Assembly (NCBI GenBank): GCA_005503065.1
Contig: SCOE01000024.1
Span: forward strand, 28,476 to 92,475
Source: Comamonadaceae bacterium ALPHA2B
Lineage (GTDB): Bacteria; Pseudomonadota; Gammaproteobacteria; Burkholderiales; Burkholderiaceae_C
Reading direction: 5' to 3'
Length of the DNA: 64,000 bases
Positions within the stretch are counted from its first letter, which is position 1; the number at the start of each line of letters is the position of its first letter. Shown in pieces: positions 11,773 through 20,844 of this stretch. Under the pieces are notes generated by a model. It worked only from the letters and a program-made list of their open reading frames with translations. It did not search any database and had not been told where the DNA came from. Made by a program: the position numbers and the translations under genes.

Positions 11773-12786
11773 ATGCAAGACATCCCGCCGAACTTCGCGA
11801 CCCTGTTCGTGGCCACCTGCAACCTGCTCAACCTGGCCCGGCCGCAGCGCGTCTTCTATGCCAACCAGGACCCCTACGACCCGCGCGACTACCAGCGCAA
11901 GGTGAGCTGGCTGGGCGAGCGCTTCCGCGCGCTGAACGCCGACGTGCTGGCCGTGCAGGAGGTGTGGGACGACACGGCGCTGAAGGATGCGGTGCTCGCC
12001 AGCGGCCTGCGCTACGACACCCTCGCGGTGCCGGGCGCCGAGAGCAACCCGCCCGCCCAGGGCGCGCAGGGCACGCCACGCGTGGGCATCGCAACACGGC
12101 TGCGGGTGGACGGCATCGAGTCCTTCGTCGACTTTCCGGACGGCGTCGCGGTCGACGTGCCCGGGCTGGGCGTGCACACGCGCTTCGAGCGCCCACCGCT
12201 GCTCGCGCGCCTGCGCATGAAGCACGGCCAGCCGGTGAACGTGCTGACGGTGCACCTCAAGTCCAAGCGACCCAAGTTCCTGCTCGATGCCGCCGGCCAG
12301 TCGCTGGAGGATCGGGACGACCGCAAGGTGGCGGCGCGCGCCTCGCTGCGCTCGCTGCTCATGCGCGGCGCCGAGGCCGCGGCCCTGCGCTGCATCGTCA
12401 TCGACCTGCTGCGCGGCAGCCAGGTGCCGCTGGTGGTGATGGGCGACTTCAACGACCACCCGCACAGCGTCACCACGCAGCTGGTGGCGGCCACCTCGGA
12501 CGCGGTCTACGACAAGTCGGCGCGCGACGTGGCGCTGTTCAACGCCTACGAGATGCAGGGCGAGTCGGCGCTGAAGAAGGACGTGGCGTACTCGCACGTG
12601 CACCAGGGCTTCCCGGAAATCCTCGACCAGGTCTTCGTGAGCGAGGAGTTCATGGCCGGCTCGCCCCGTGCCCTGGGCGACGTGCGGCGCGTCGACTACT
12701 TCAACGACCACCTGCACGAGGGCCGCGACCGGACGCGCTCGGACCACGGCTTCGTGCGTGCGCTGCTGCGGCTGCGGATTGCCTGA
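11773..12786 (+). CDS. Endonuclease/exonuclease/phosphatase (EEP) family hydrolase
   Basis: 337 residues with the EEP metal-hydrolase landmarks in order: ATCNLLNL near the N-terminus, VQEVWDD (metal-binding Glu, about residue 62), the central VMGDFNDHP (catalytic Asp and Asn, about 220-228) and the C-terminal SDHGFV (catalytic His, about 322-327). The fold is shared by nucleases, inositol phosphatases and sphingomyelinases. No signal peptide is seen, so a cytoplasmic nuclease or phosphodiesterase is plausible. The sequence TTAGATT lies just before the ATG instead of a Shine-Dalgarno, so the transcript may be nearly leaderless. The specific substrate is unknown. Confidence 0.8.
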   Translation: MQDIPPNFATLFVATCNLLNLARPQRVFYANQDPYDPRDYQRKVSWLGERFRALNADVLAVQEVWDDTALKDAVLASGLRYDTLAVPGAESNPPAQGAQGTPRVGIATRLRVDGIESFVDFPDGVAVDVPGLGVHTRFERPPLLARLRMKHGQPVNVLTVHLKSKRPKFLLDAAGQSLEDRDDRKVAARASLRSLLMRGAEAAALRCIVIDLLRGSQVPLVVMGDFNDHPHSVTTQLVAATSDAVYDKSARDVALFNAYEMQGESALKKDVAYSHVHQGFPEILDQVFVSEEFMAGSPRALGDVRRVDYFNDHLHEGRDRTRSDHGFVRALLRLRIA

Positions 12787-12884
12787 TCAAACGGACAGCC
12801 GAACGCAGAGGGCTCGAAGGATCCGCGGAGGGGCGCAGGAGAAGAAGCCGTCTGGCAATGAGCGCCAATGCCGGCCTTTCAAGC

Positions 12885-12939
12885 CAAATCGGCCTGCAGC
12901 GCCCGTCCCGTCTGCGCGAGCAGCTATCGATTCGATAGC
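12885..12939 (-). repeat. 55-bp interspersed repeat (family A), copy 1
   Basis: On the minus strand this reads GCTATCGAATCGATAGCTGC, then a GC hairpin arm pair, then GCTGCAGGCCGATTTG. It is the same order of blocks and the same 55-bp length as copies at 21441, 33261, 50880 and 52969. It ends one base short of the stop codon of the enolase-superfamily gene. Confidence 0.8.
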
Positions 12940-12940
12940 G

Positions 12941-14137
12941 TCAAGCTCTCGAAACACGCACCGCGGCATCCGGGCGCTTGTGCAGGTCGGGCAGCAGCTC
13001 GAGCCCCAGGCCCGGCTTGTCGTTGAGCCGGATCGTGCCCTTCTCGACGATGGGCAGCTCGGTCACCAACTCCTTGTACCAGCCGGTGAAGAAGGCGCGC
13101 ACGCTTTCCTGGATGAGCGCGTTGGGCGCGTGCAGGCTCAGGTGCGTGGAGGCGGCCCACACCACGGGCCCGGTACAGTCGTGCGGCGCCACGGGCAGCT
13201 GCCAGGCATCGGCCATGGCGGCGATCTTCCGCGCTTCGGTGAGGCCGCCGCACCAGCTCAGGTCGAGCATGGCCACGCCGGCCACGCCGGTCTGCAGATA
13301 GTCCTTGAAGCCCCACTTGTAGCTGAGCGTCTCGCTGGCGCACACCAGCGCCTTGCAATCCACGGCGTACTGCCTGAGCAGGTCGAGGCTGTCCATGCGG
13401 ATCGCATCCTCGTGCCAGAAGGTGTCGAACTCCTGCAGGGCGCGCGCGATCTTCTGCGCCATGGGCAGGCGCCACAGGCTGTGGAACTCCACCATGATGT
13501 CCATCTGCCGCCCCACCGCCGAGCGGATCTTGCGGAAGGGCTCCAGCGCGAGGTCGAGGTCGGCATTGCCGATGTACTGGCCATGGCTCTTCTCGGCGGC
13601 CGGGTCGAAGGGCCAGATCTTCATGGCCGTGATGCCTTCGGACAGCAGCGACTCGGCCAGTTCGTCGGCATGGTGCAGGAAGCCCTGCAGGTCCTCGTAG
13701 GGGCCGGCGTTGTTACCCAAGCCCCAGTTCGACGTGCTCTGGTTGGCCGTGCTGCGCACGTACTGGTAGCCGGCGCAGGTGTTGTAGATGCGGATGGCAT
13801 CGCGGCTCTTGCCACCCAGGGCCGTGTGCACCGGCATGTTGGCCGCCTTGCCGAACAGGTCCCACAGCGCGATGTCGACGGCGGAGTTGCCGCGCGTCTC
13901 GACGCCGGACCCGCGCCAGCCCAGGTAGCCGGTGAGGTCGCGGTTGCGCGCCTCGATGGCCAGCGGGTCGGTGCCCAGCAGCTTGTGCGCCGCCCACTCG
14001 TGCAGGTAGGCCTCGACGGCCGCGGCGCCCATGAAGGTCTCGCCCAGGCCCACCAGGCCTTCGTCGGTGTGCAGCCGCACCCAGAGGATGTTGGGAAATT
14101 CACCCAGGCGGACGGTTTCGACTTGCGTGATCTTCAT
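12941..14137 (-). CDS. Enolase-superfamily sugar-acid dehydratase (mandelate racemase/galactonate dehydratase-like)
   Basis: 398 residues. An N-terminal capping domain (1 to about 125) precedes a barrel with MKIWPFD (catalytic Lys region), DIMVEFH, FWHEDAI and CASETL, which supply the three acidic metal ligands, and VAPHDCTGP, the His base motif that resembles DgoD's APHCPLGP. Family members remove water from aldonic or aldaric acids to give 2-keto-3-deoxy acids. It is the last gene of a leftward unit with the TRAP transporter and FadR-like regulator, and faces dgoK and dgoA across the locus, so a hexonate such as galactonate is the most likely substrate. The IlvD/Edd-type enzyme at 18169 could do the same reaction, so the two may take different epimers. 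Confidence 0.8.
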   Translation of the reverse strand: MKITQVETVRLGEFPNILWVRLHTDEGLVGLGETFMGAAAVEAYLHEWAAHKLLGTDPLAIEARNRDLTGYLGWRGSGVETRGNSAVDIALWDLFGKAANMPVHTALGGKSRDAIRIYNTCAGYQYVRSTANQSTSNWGLGNNAGPYEDLQGFLHHADELAESLLSEGITAMKIWPFDPAAEKSHGQYIGNADLDLALEPFRKIRSAVGRQMDIMVEFHSLWRLPMAQKIARALQEFDTFWHEDAIRMDSLDLLRQYAVDCKALVCASETLSYKWGFKDYLQTGVAGVAMLDLSWCGGLTEARKIAAMADAWQLPVAPHDCTGPVVWAASTHLSLHAPNALIQESVRAFFTGWYKELVTELPIVEKGTIRLNDKPGLGLELLPDLHKRPDAAVRVSRA

Positions 14138-14209
14138 GACGCTCGTTCAGGCAGGGAGAAAGAAAAAAAGGCCGCGCCCGGATGGGAGCGGCCTGCGGGT
14201 CGCGCAGCT

Positions 14210-15217
14210 TCAGCTGCCGCGTGCCTTCTTCAGCGCATCCATCACCACGTTGACGGCCTCGGCGCCGATGATGGGAATGTTCTTGTCGTAGACCGGCTTG
14301 ACCTTGTCGAACATGCGCTTCTGCTCGGCCGGGCTCACCTCGTTGACCGTCATGGTCTTCTTCAGGTTCTCCAGCGACTTGGCATTGAGCGCGCGGTTGG
14401 CCTCGCGCTCCACCTTGCGGCCCTCGATCGCGGCCTCGCGCAGCACCGCCTGCTCCTCGGGCTTGAGCTGGTCCCACAGCTTCTTGCTGTAGAGGACCAG
14501 GAAGGGCGTGTAGGCATGGCGCGTCACGCTCAGGTACTTCTGCACCTCGCTGAATTTCGAAGTCTCGATGGTCACGAAGGGGTTCTCCTGGCCGTCGATG
14601 GTGCGGGTCTCCAGCGCGGTGAACACTTCGCCGAAGGCCATCGGCACGGCGTTCGTGCCCAGGGTCTTGAAGGAGTCCAGGAAGATGTTGTTCTGCATCA
14701 CCCGGACCTTCACCCCCTCGAAGTCCTCGACCTTGGCGACCGGGCGCTTGCTGTTGGTGAGGTTGCGAAAGCCGTTCTCCCAGTAGGCCAGATTGACCAG
14801 GCCCGCGGCCTCGAGCTTCTTGTTGAAGTACTCGCCGGCCGGGCCGTCGAGCACCGCGTCGGCTTCCTTCTCGTTGTTGAAGAGGAAGGGCAGGTCGAAC
14901 ACGCCCAGTTCCTTGACGATGCCCACCAGCGGCGAGCTGGAGGTGCACACCATCTCCTGCGTGCCGGCGCGCAGGGCCTGCGTGGCCTGCAGGTCGCCGC
15001 CGGCGGCGCCGCCCCAGAAGGCGGCGATCTTCATCTTGCCGCCGGTCTTGGCGGCCAGCACCTCCTGCATCTTCTTGACGCCCTGGCCCACCGGATGGTC
15101 CTCGTTCACGCCGTTGGTGAACTTGATGGTGCGCTCGGCGAACTGGGCCGAGGCGGCGAAAGGGGTTGCCAGGGCGACGGCGGCCGCCGCGGCGACCAGG
15201 CTTCTGCGGTTGAACAT
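14210..15217 (-). CDS. dctP: TRAP transporter periplasmic binding protein (DctP family)
   Basis: 335 residues with a clear signal peptide (Arg-Arg, an Ala/Val-rich core, cleavage after ASA at about 24). EDHPVGQGVKKMQEVL near the N-terminus and VKVRVMQN in the middle are DctP-family landmarks; the Arg of the latter normally clamps the substrate carboxylate. It would capture a sugar acid in the periplasm for the DctQM permease encoded just upstream. A good GGAGAC ribosome site precedes the ATG. The gap of 78 bases after dctM and 72 bases before the dehydratase is consistent with one operon. Confidence 0.92.
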   Translation of the reverse strand: MFNRRSLVAAAAAVALATPFAASAQFAERTIKFTNGVNEDHPVGQGVKKMQEVLAAKTGGKMKIAAFWGGAAGGDLQATQALRAGTQEMVCTSSSPLVGIVKELGVFDLPFLFNNEKEADAVLDGPAGEYFNKKLEAAGLVNLAYWENGFRNLTNSKRPVAKVEDFEGVKVRVMQNNIFLDSFKTLGTNAVPMAFGEVFTALETRTIDGQENPFVTIETSKFSEVQKYLSVTRHAYTPFLVLYSKKLWDQLKPEEQAVLREAAIEGRKVEREANRALNAKSLENLKKTMTVNEVSPAEQKRMFDKVKPVYDKNIPIIGAEAVNVVMDALKKARGS

Positions 15218-15295
15218 GGGTGTCTCCTTCTCTCGTCTTGGGTGGGTTGGGAACGGGTGCGAAACGCGGTCAGCGTGCGACGGCCGGGCGCCGCC

Positions 15296-16597
15296 TCATC
15301 GGGCGAGCCACCACGACAGCGGCACGGTCACGATCTGGGGGAAGAACACCATCGCGAACAGCACGATGAGCTGTGCGATGAAGAAGGGCATCACACCCTT
15401 GAAGGCATCGTCCATGCTGATGCGCGCGACGCCGCACACCACGTTGAGCACGGTACCCACCGGCGGCGTGATGAGGCCGATGGCGTTGTTGATGATGAAC
15501 AGAACGCCGAAGTACACCGGGTCGATGCCGGCCTTGAGCACCACCGGCATCAGCACCGGCGTGAGGATCAGCACGGTGGGCGTGAAGTCCAGCGCCGTGC
15601 CGACGATCACGATCAGCACCATGATCACGAACATCAGCAGCGTCTTGTTGTCCATGAAGGGCTGCAGCAGTTTCGTCACCTCGCCCGGGATGTCGGCGAC
15701 GGTGATGAGCCAGGCGCTCACCATCGCGGCGGCCACCAGGAACATGACCACGGCCGTGGTCTTGCCGGCCGATGCGATCAGCCGGTACATCATGTGCCAT
15801 TTCAGTTCGCGGTACACGAACATGCCGACCACGAAGGAGTAAACGGCCGCCACCACCGCGGCTTCGGTCGGCGTGAAGATGCCGAACTTCATGCCGCCGA
15901 TGATCACCACCGGCAGGGCCAGCGCCAGGCTGCCGCGAAAGGTGATGCGGATGCGTTCGGCGAAGGGCACGCGCGGGGCGGACTTGACCTTGTCGCGACG
16001 CGCCACGATCCACCAGGCAATGCCGATTGCCAGGCCCATCAGGATGCCCGGCACGATGCCGGCCAGGAAGAGCTTCGTGATCGACACGTTGCCCGCCACG
16101 CCGAAGACGATGAATCCGATCGAAGGCGGGATGACAGGCGCGATGATGCCGCCGGCCGCGATCAGCCCGGCCGAGCGGTTCGTGTCGTAGCCCGCGCGGT
16201 TCATCATCGGGATCAGCAGCGCCGCCAATGCGGCCGTGTCGGCCACGGCCGAGCCCGAGATCGACGCCATGATGATGGCCGCCACCACCGCGACGTAGCC
16301 CAGGCCTCCGCGGAAGTGGCCGACCCAGGCCATCGCCAGGTCCACGATGCGCCGGGAGAGACCGCCCGCGGTCATGAATTCCCCCGCGAGCAGGAAGAAG
16401 GGCACCGCCAGCAGCGGGAAGTTGTCCGCCCCGTCGACGAAGCGCTGCGCGATGATCTGGCTGTCGAAGGCCGGCAGCACGCCGGTGAAGGCGAGCCAGC
16501 CCATGAGCGCCACCCCGCACACCAGCAACGCATACGCAATGGGCATGCCGATGGCCATGGCGGCCAGCAGCGACACGACGAAGACCGCGACCGTCAT
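15296..16597 (-). CDS. dctM: TRAP transporter large permease subunit (DctM family)
   Basis: 433 residues, almost entirely hydrophobic, with about 12 membrane segments. It is the sodium- or proton-coupled transport subunit of a TRAP system. PLLAVPFFLLAGEFM near 60 and IPPSIGFIVFGV near 150 are typical DctM stretches, and TPPVGTVLNV near the C-terminus also matches. Its ATG overlaps the dctQ stop by four bases (16594-16597), the usual coupled arrangement. With dctP and dctQ it forms a complete three-component importer. Confidence 0.93.
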   Translation of the reverse strand: MTVAVFVVSLLAAMAIGMPIAYALLVCGVALMGWLAFTGVLPAFDSQIIAQRFVDGADNFPLLAVPFFLLAGEFMTAGGLSRRIVDLAMAWVGHFRGGLGYVAVVAAIIMASISGSAVADTAALAALLIPMMNRAGYDTNRSAGLIAAGGIIAPVIPPSIGFIVFGVAGNVSITKLFLAGIVPGILMGLAIGIAWWIVARRDKVKSAPRVPFAERIRITFRGSLALALPVVIIGGMKFGIFTPTEAAVVAAVYSFVVGMFVYRELKWHMMYRLIASAGKTTAVVMFLVAAAMVSAWLITVADIPGEVTKLLQPFMDNKTLLMFVIMVLIVIVGTALDFTPTVLILTPVLMPVVLKAGIDPVYFGVLFIINNAIGLITPPVGTVLNVVCGVARISMDDAFKGVMPFFIAQLIVLFAMVFFPQIVTVPLSWWLAR

Positions 16598-17145
16598 GAC
16601 GCGCTCCTTGCCTCACCGGCATGGCCGGGCTCGGGTGCAACGTCCTCGGATTCCATGACCTGCACCAGCTCGTCGTCGCTCATCCGGCCGGTGAACAGGC
16701 GCCACAGCTTCTCGAGGTTGATGAGCCCCATGACGACCGAGACGACATAGCCGATGCCGTAGATCCAGATCATCGAGATGCCGACCACCGGCGAGATGTT
16801 GGTGGTCTGCAGTTCGTGCATCTCGTAGGTGCCCATGAAGAAGAGCACGTTGCAGAACAGCATCAGCACCTGGTTGATGAAGAAGCAGGCCTTCTTGCCC
16901 GCGCGCGGCAGGTGCTTGATGAGCGTGTCCACGCCGAGGTGCGCGCCGTCGCGCATCGCCACCATGGCGCCGATGTAGGTGAGCCAGATGAAGCAGTAGC
17001 GCGACATCTCGTCCGACACCGTGATGCCCGAGTTGAAGCCGTAGCGCAGCACCACGTTGCCGAAGACCATGACGACCATGGCCACCATGCAGACCACCAC
17101 CAGGAATTCCAGTAGCTTGAAGAATGCGTCGATCGCGCGTTTCAC
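16594..17145 (-). CDS. dctQ: TRAP transporter small permease subunit (DctQ family)
   Basis: 183 residues with four predicted membrane helices, the normal DctQ topology. DEMSRYCFIWLTYIGA is the characteristic DctQ segment after helix 2. It bridges the binding protein and the large subunit. The start is a GTG at 17145 with AGGAGA a few bases upstream. It follows the regulator gene by 33 bases on the same strand, so regulator and transporter are probably cotranscribed. Confidence 0.92.
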   Translation of the reverse strand: MKRAIDAFFKLLEFLVVVCMVAMVVMVFGNVVLRYGFNSGITVSDEMSRYCFIWLTYIGAMVAMRDGAHLGVDTLIKHLPRAGKKACFFINQVLMLFCNVLFFMGTYEMHELQTTNISPVVGISMIWIYGIGYVVSVVMGLINLEKLWRLFTGRMSDDELVQVMESEDVAPEPGHAGEARSAS

Positions 17146-17178
17146 GTTGTTGTCTCCTGTCCTTGTTGTTGTCCGGTG

Positions 17179-17931
17179 TCAGGCCGCGGCCTTGATGCGC
17201 CGCGGCGGCGCATGGATCTGCGGGATGCGCCTGCCCGAGGCAAGCACGGTGTCGATGTCTTCGCGCGCGCCGTCGATCAGCACGCGGATCGCCTTCTCGG
17301 CCCGCTCGGGCTGGCGCGCGATCACCGCGTCGAGCACCGCCCGATGCAGCGGCAGCGAGAGGGCCGGACCGTTCTTGCGGCGGGTCGATATCTCGAAGCT
17401 GGTGCGCAGCAGCGCCGCCAGCGCCCGGCTCATCTGCACCAGCATGCGGTTGTGGCTGGCGGCGATGAGGCCCTGGTGAAAGCGCAGGTCGGGCGTGACG
17501 TAGTCGCCGCCGAATTCGATCGCGTGCTTCATCAGCGCAAAGGCGGCTTCCATGTCGGCGATGTCCTCGGCGGTGGCGCGCTCGGCAGCCAGCCGCACCG
17601 CCGCCGGCTCGACGGCGCGGCGCAGGTCCTGCAGGTCGCGCAGGAACTCGCGCGACAGGCCCACGCGCGTCTGCCAGACGATGACGTCGGCATCGAACCA
17701 GTTCCATTGGTCCTCCGGCAGCACGCGGGTGCCGACCTTCGGGCCGCTGGTGATCAGCCCCTTGGCGATCAGCGACTTGACGGCTTCGCGGATCACGGTG
17801 CGGCTCACGCCCAGCTCTTCGCACAGCAGCGGCTCGGGCGGCAGCGATGCGCCGGGCGGATAGCGGCCGGCAACGATGTCGGCACCGATGCGGTCGACCG
17901 TGTTGCCGTGGACGTTCTTGATGGTGGTCAT
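17179..17931 (-). CDS. FadR-subfamily GntR regulator of the hexonate locus
   Basis: 250 residues. The first 70 form a winged helix, with the recognition-helix text LCEELGVSRTVIREAVKSL and the wing GPKVGTRV. The rest is the all-helical FCD ligand domain with conserved His residues for metal and ligand binding. This subfamily (DgoR, UxuR, GntR) typically represses sugar-acid genes until a keto-acid or hexonate binds. It lies between and divergent from the two catabolic arms, and heads the leftward TRAP operon. The ATG at 17931 is chosen because an open frame continues far upstream but the conserved domain begins here. The palindrome at 18094-18103 is its likely operator. Confidence 0.88.
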   Translation of the reverse strand: MTTIKNVHGNTVDRIGADIVAGRYPPGASLPPEPLLCEELGVSRTVIREAVKSLIAKGLITSGPKVGTRVLPEDQWNWFDADVIVWQTRVGLSREFLRDLQDLRRAVEPAAVRLAAERATAEDIADMEAAFALMKHAIEFGGDYVTPDLRFHQGLIAASHNRMLVQMSRALAALLRTSFEISTRRKNGPALSLPLHRAVLDAVIARQPERAEKAIRVLIDGAREDIDTVLASGRRIPQIHAPPRRIKAAA

Positions 17932-18058
17932 GCCCAGCGGCCAACGGCGGCGACGCCCGGCCTGCAGGCCACGCGCCGCGCGTCGCCATAGGACGCGCGA
18001 TTGCAGGCATGCACGTTCGAGCCGGTCGTCATGGATGTCGTCTCCTCGGTCGGCGCTC

Positions 18059-18073
18059 GAAAACCCTGAGCAG
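18059..18073 (+). repeat. 15-bp direct repeat, copy 1 (hexonate promoter)
   Basis: GAAAACCCTGAGCAG occurs here and again at 18129-18143, exactly 70 bases apart, flanking the ATCATATGAT palindrome in the divergent promoter region. Confidence 0.7.
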
Positions 18074-18093
18074 GGGCTGACGCGCTCGTTCTT

Positions 18094-18103
18094 ATCATAT
18101 GAT
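18094..18103. promoter_or_regulatory. Candidate operator for the FadR-like regulator
   Basis: ATCATATGAT is a perfect 10-bp palindrome and part of the only A/T-rich patch in the 237-bp divergent region. FadR-type GntR proteins bind short palindromes in such places. The assignment rests on position and symmetry, not on a known motif. Confidence 0.5.
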
Positions 18104-18128
18104 GATTGAATCGCCGCTCTCGCAGAGT

Positions 18129-18143
18129 GAAAACCCTGAGCAG
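18129..18143 (+). repeat. 15-bp direct repeat, copy 2 (hexonate promoter)
   Basis: Second copy of GAAAACCCTGAGCAG, 25 bases before the dehydratase ATG; see the copy at 18059. Confidence 0.7.
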
Positions 18144-18168
18144 CGGGCCGCGCCACGACGGAGACACC

Positions 18169-19914
18169 ATGAGCAGCGAGACGCCGAAGAAGAAGAAACC
18201 CGCCCACGAATTGCGCAGCCAGCAGTGGTGGGGCCGGCACGACCGCGACGGCTTCATCTATCGCAGCTGGGTCAAGGGCAAGGGCGTGCCGCACGACCAG
18301 TTCGACGGCCGGCCGGTGATCGGCATCTGCAACACCTTCAGCGAACTCACGCCCTGCAACTCGCATTTCCGCACGCTCGCTGAGCAGGTGAAGATCGGCG
18401 TGTACGAAGCGGGCGGCTTCCCCCTCGAGTTCCCCGTCATGTCGCTGGGCGAGACGCTGCTGCGCCCCACCGCCATGCTGTATCGCAACCTCGCGAGCAT
18501 GGACGTGGAGGAGTCGATCCGTGCCAACCCGCTCGACGGCGTGGTGCTGCTCATGGGCTGCGACAAGACCACGCCCGCACTGATGATGGGGGCAGCCAGC
18601 GTCGACCTGCCGACCATCGGCGTGTCGGGCGGGCCGATGCTCTCCGGCAAGTGGCGCGGGCAGGAGCTCGGCTCGGGCACCGGCGTGTGGCAGATGAGCG
18701 AGCAGGTGCGCGCCGGCACGCTGAAATTGCAGGACTTCTTCGAGGCCGAGAGCTGCATGCACCGCAGCCACGGCCACTGCATGACCATGGGCACGGCCAG
18801 CACGATGGCGAGCATGGTCGAGTCCATCGGCCTCGGCCTGCCGGGCAACGCCGCCTACCCCGCGGTGGATGGGCGGCGCAACGTGCTGGCGCGCATGGCC
18901 GGGCGGCGCATCGTCGACATGGTGCACGAGGACCTGATCATGTCGAAGATCGTCACGCGCGAGGCGATGGAGAACGCGATCAAGGTCAACGCGGCCATCG
19001 GCGGTTCGACCAACCTCGTGATCCACCTCATCGCCATCGCCGGTCGCCTGGGCATTCCCCTGACCATCGACGACTTCGACCGGCTGGGCTCCGAGCTGCC
19101 GTGCCTGCTCGACCTGCAGCCCTCGGGCAAGTACCTGATGGAGGACTTCTGCTACGCGGGCGGCGTGCCCGTGGTGATGAAGCAGATCATCGACCTGCTG
19201 CACAGGGACCTCGTCACCGCCACCGGCAGGACGGTGTGGGAGAACGTGCAGGACGCCGAGAACTACAACCCGCAGGTGATCCGCCCGCTGGCCGAGCCCT
19301 TCAAGGACAAGGCCGGCATCTGCGTGCTGCGCGGCAACCTGGCGCCCAACGGCGCCATCATCAAGCCCAGCGCCGCCACGCCCGAGCTGCTGGTGCACAA
19401 GGGCCGCGCCGTGGTGTTCGAGAACGCCGACGACCTGCACAAGCGCATCGACGACGAGAACCTCGACATCGACGAGACCTGCGTGATGGTGCTGAAGAAC
19501 TGTGGCCCCAAGGGCTACCCCGGCATGGCCGAGGCCGGCAACATGCCGCTGCCGCCCAAGGTGCTGCGCAAGGGCATCACCGACATGGTCCGCGTGAGCG
19601 ACGCGCGCATGAGCGGCACCGCCTACGGCACCGTGGTGCTGCACACCGCGCCCGAGGCGGCGGCCGGCGGGCCGCTGGCCCTGGTGAAGGACGGCGACAT
19701 CGTGGAACTCGACGTGCCGAACCGACGGCTGCACCTGCATGTGAGCGACGAGGAACTCGCACGCCGCCGCGCCGAGTGGACCGCGCCCAAGCCGCCGCTG
19801 GATTCGGGCTATTGGAAGCTCTACGTCGACAACGTGCTGCAGGCCGACGAGGGCGCCGACCTGGGCTTCCTGCGCGGCAAGCGCGGCAGCTTCGTGCCGC
19901 GCGACAACCATTGA
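18169..19914 (+). CDS. IlvD/Edd-family sugar-acid dehydratase (L-arabinonate/galactonate type)
   Basis: 581 residues. Cysteines C54 (GICNT), C131 (MGCDKT) and C204 (GHCMTMG) match the three iron-sulfur ligands of the L-arabinonate/D-xylonate dehydratase branch, which uses a [2Fe-2S] cluster plus magnesium. A lysine-rich N-terminus precedes the conserved HELRSQQWWG. The enzyme should convert an aldonic acid to its 2-keto-3-deoxy form. The next genes, dgoK and dgoA, point to a six-carbon acid of the galactonate configuration, because a five-carbon product would not be phosphorylated and cleaved this way. GGAGACACC precedes the ATG at 18169. It is the first gene of the rightward arm, 30 bases ahead of dgoK. 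Confidence 0.88.
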   Translation: MSSETPKKKKPAHELRSQQWWGRHDRDGFIYRSWVKGKGVPHDQFDGRPVIGICNTFSELTPCNSHFRTLAEQVKIGVYEAGGFPLEFPVMSLGETLLRPTAMLYRNLASMDVEESIRANPLDGVVLLMGCDKTTPALMMGAASVDLPTIGVSGGPMLSGKWRGQELGSGTGVWQMSEQVRAGTLKLQDFFEAESCMHRSHGHCMTMGTASTMASMVESIGLGLPGNAAYPAVDGRRNVLARMAGRRIVDMVHEDLIMSKIVTREAMENAIKVNAAIGGSTNLVIHLIAIAGRLGIPLTIDDFDRLGSELPCLLDLQPSGKYLMEDFCYAGGVPVVMKQIIDLLHRDLVTATGRTVWENVQDAENYNPQVIRPLAEPFKDKAGICVLRGNLAPNGAIIKPSAATPELLVHKGRAVVFENADDLHKRIDDENLDIDETCVMVLKNCGPKGYPGMAEAGNMPLPPKVLRKGITDMVRVSDARMSGTAYGTVVLHTAPEAAAGGPLALVKDGDIVELDVPNRRLHLHVSDEELARRRAEWTAPKPPLDSGYWKLYVDNVLQADEGADLGFLRGKRGSFVPRDNH

Positions 19915-19944
19915 CGCAGTGACCGGCAACGCGGGATTCGACGC

Positions 19945-20844
19945 ATGAGCTTCGTGGCTGTCGACTGGGGCACCAGCTCGCTGCGCGGCGCGCTCATCGA
20001 CGAGGCCGGCCACGTGCTGGACGAACGGCATGCGCCGCGCGGCATCCTTGGCGTGCCCGCAGGGGGCTTCCCTGCGGCGTTCGACGAGCTCTTCGGCGAC
20101 TGGATGGCGCCCGCGGACCGGCGCTGCCTGATCTCCGGCATGGCCGGCAGCAGGCAGGGGTGGATCGAGGCGCCCTACTGCCCCTGCCCCGCCGATGCCG
20201 CAGCGCTGGCCGGGCGGGTGATCCCCGTCGTGCCTGGGCGCATCGCCCTCGTGCCCGGCCTCATGCACAGCCATGACGGCGTGCCCGACGTGATGCGGGG
20301 CGAGGAGGTGCAGATCTGCGGCGCCATCCAGCTCACGGGCCTGGCCGACGGCGTGTTCGTCCTGCCGGGCACGCACAACAAGTGGGTGCAGGTGCAAGGC
20401 GGCCGCGTGCTGGGCTTTCGCACGTACATGACCGGCGAGTTCTATGCGCTGCTCGCGCAGCATTCGATCCTGTCGCGCACCGTCGACCCGGCCGCGCCAC
20501 TCGACGCTGAAGCCTTTGCCCAGGGCGTGGCGCGGTCCGCGCGAGGCGGCGGCCTGCTGCACAACGCATTTGGCGCGCGAACACTGGGACTGTTCGAGCG
20601 CATGTCGGCAGCGCAACTGGCGAGCTACCTCTCGGGCCTGCTGATCGGCGAGGAGCTTCGCGCTCAGGCAATGAATGCGCACGCCGACGTGGTACTCATC
20701 GGCGCACCGGCGCTCACGGCGCGCTATGCGCTGGCGCTCGAAGGCCTGAACATCCATCCGCGCGTGCTGGGCGCCGAGGCCACCTGGGCCGGCGCGCATG
20801 CGCTCCACAGCGCGCTGACCGGCGCCAACGCCCACTTCCCATGA
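19945..20844 (+). CDS. dgoK: 2-dehydro-3-deoxygalactonokinase
   Basis: 299 residues, the normal size. The N-terminal VAVDWGTSSLR is the phosphate-binding loop of this ASKHA-fold kinase family, and LPGTHNKWVQV and TYMTGEFYALL further on are DgoK hallmarks. It phosphorylates 2-keto-3-deoxygalactonate (KDGal) to KDPGal with ATP in the cytoplasm. Its last codons overlap the dgoA start (ATGA at 20841), which suggests coupled translation. This gene is the best evidence that the locus handles galactonate-type acids. Confidence 0.93.
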   Translation: MSFVAVDWGTSSLRGALIDEAGHVLDERHAPRGILGVPAGGFPAAFDELFGDWMAPADRRCLISGMAGSRQGWIEAPYCPCPADAAALAGRVIPVVPGRIALVPGLMHSHDGVPDVMRGEEVQICGAIQLTGLADGVFVLPGTHNKWVQVQGGRVLGFRTYMTGEFYALLAQHSILSRTVDPAAPLDAEAFAQGVARSARGGGLLHNAFGARTLGLFERMSAAQLASYLSGLLIGEELRAQAMNAHADVVLIGAPALTARYALALEGLNIHPRVLGAEATWAGAHALHSALTGANAHFP

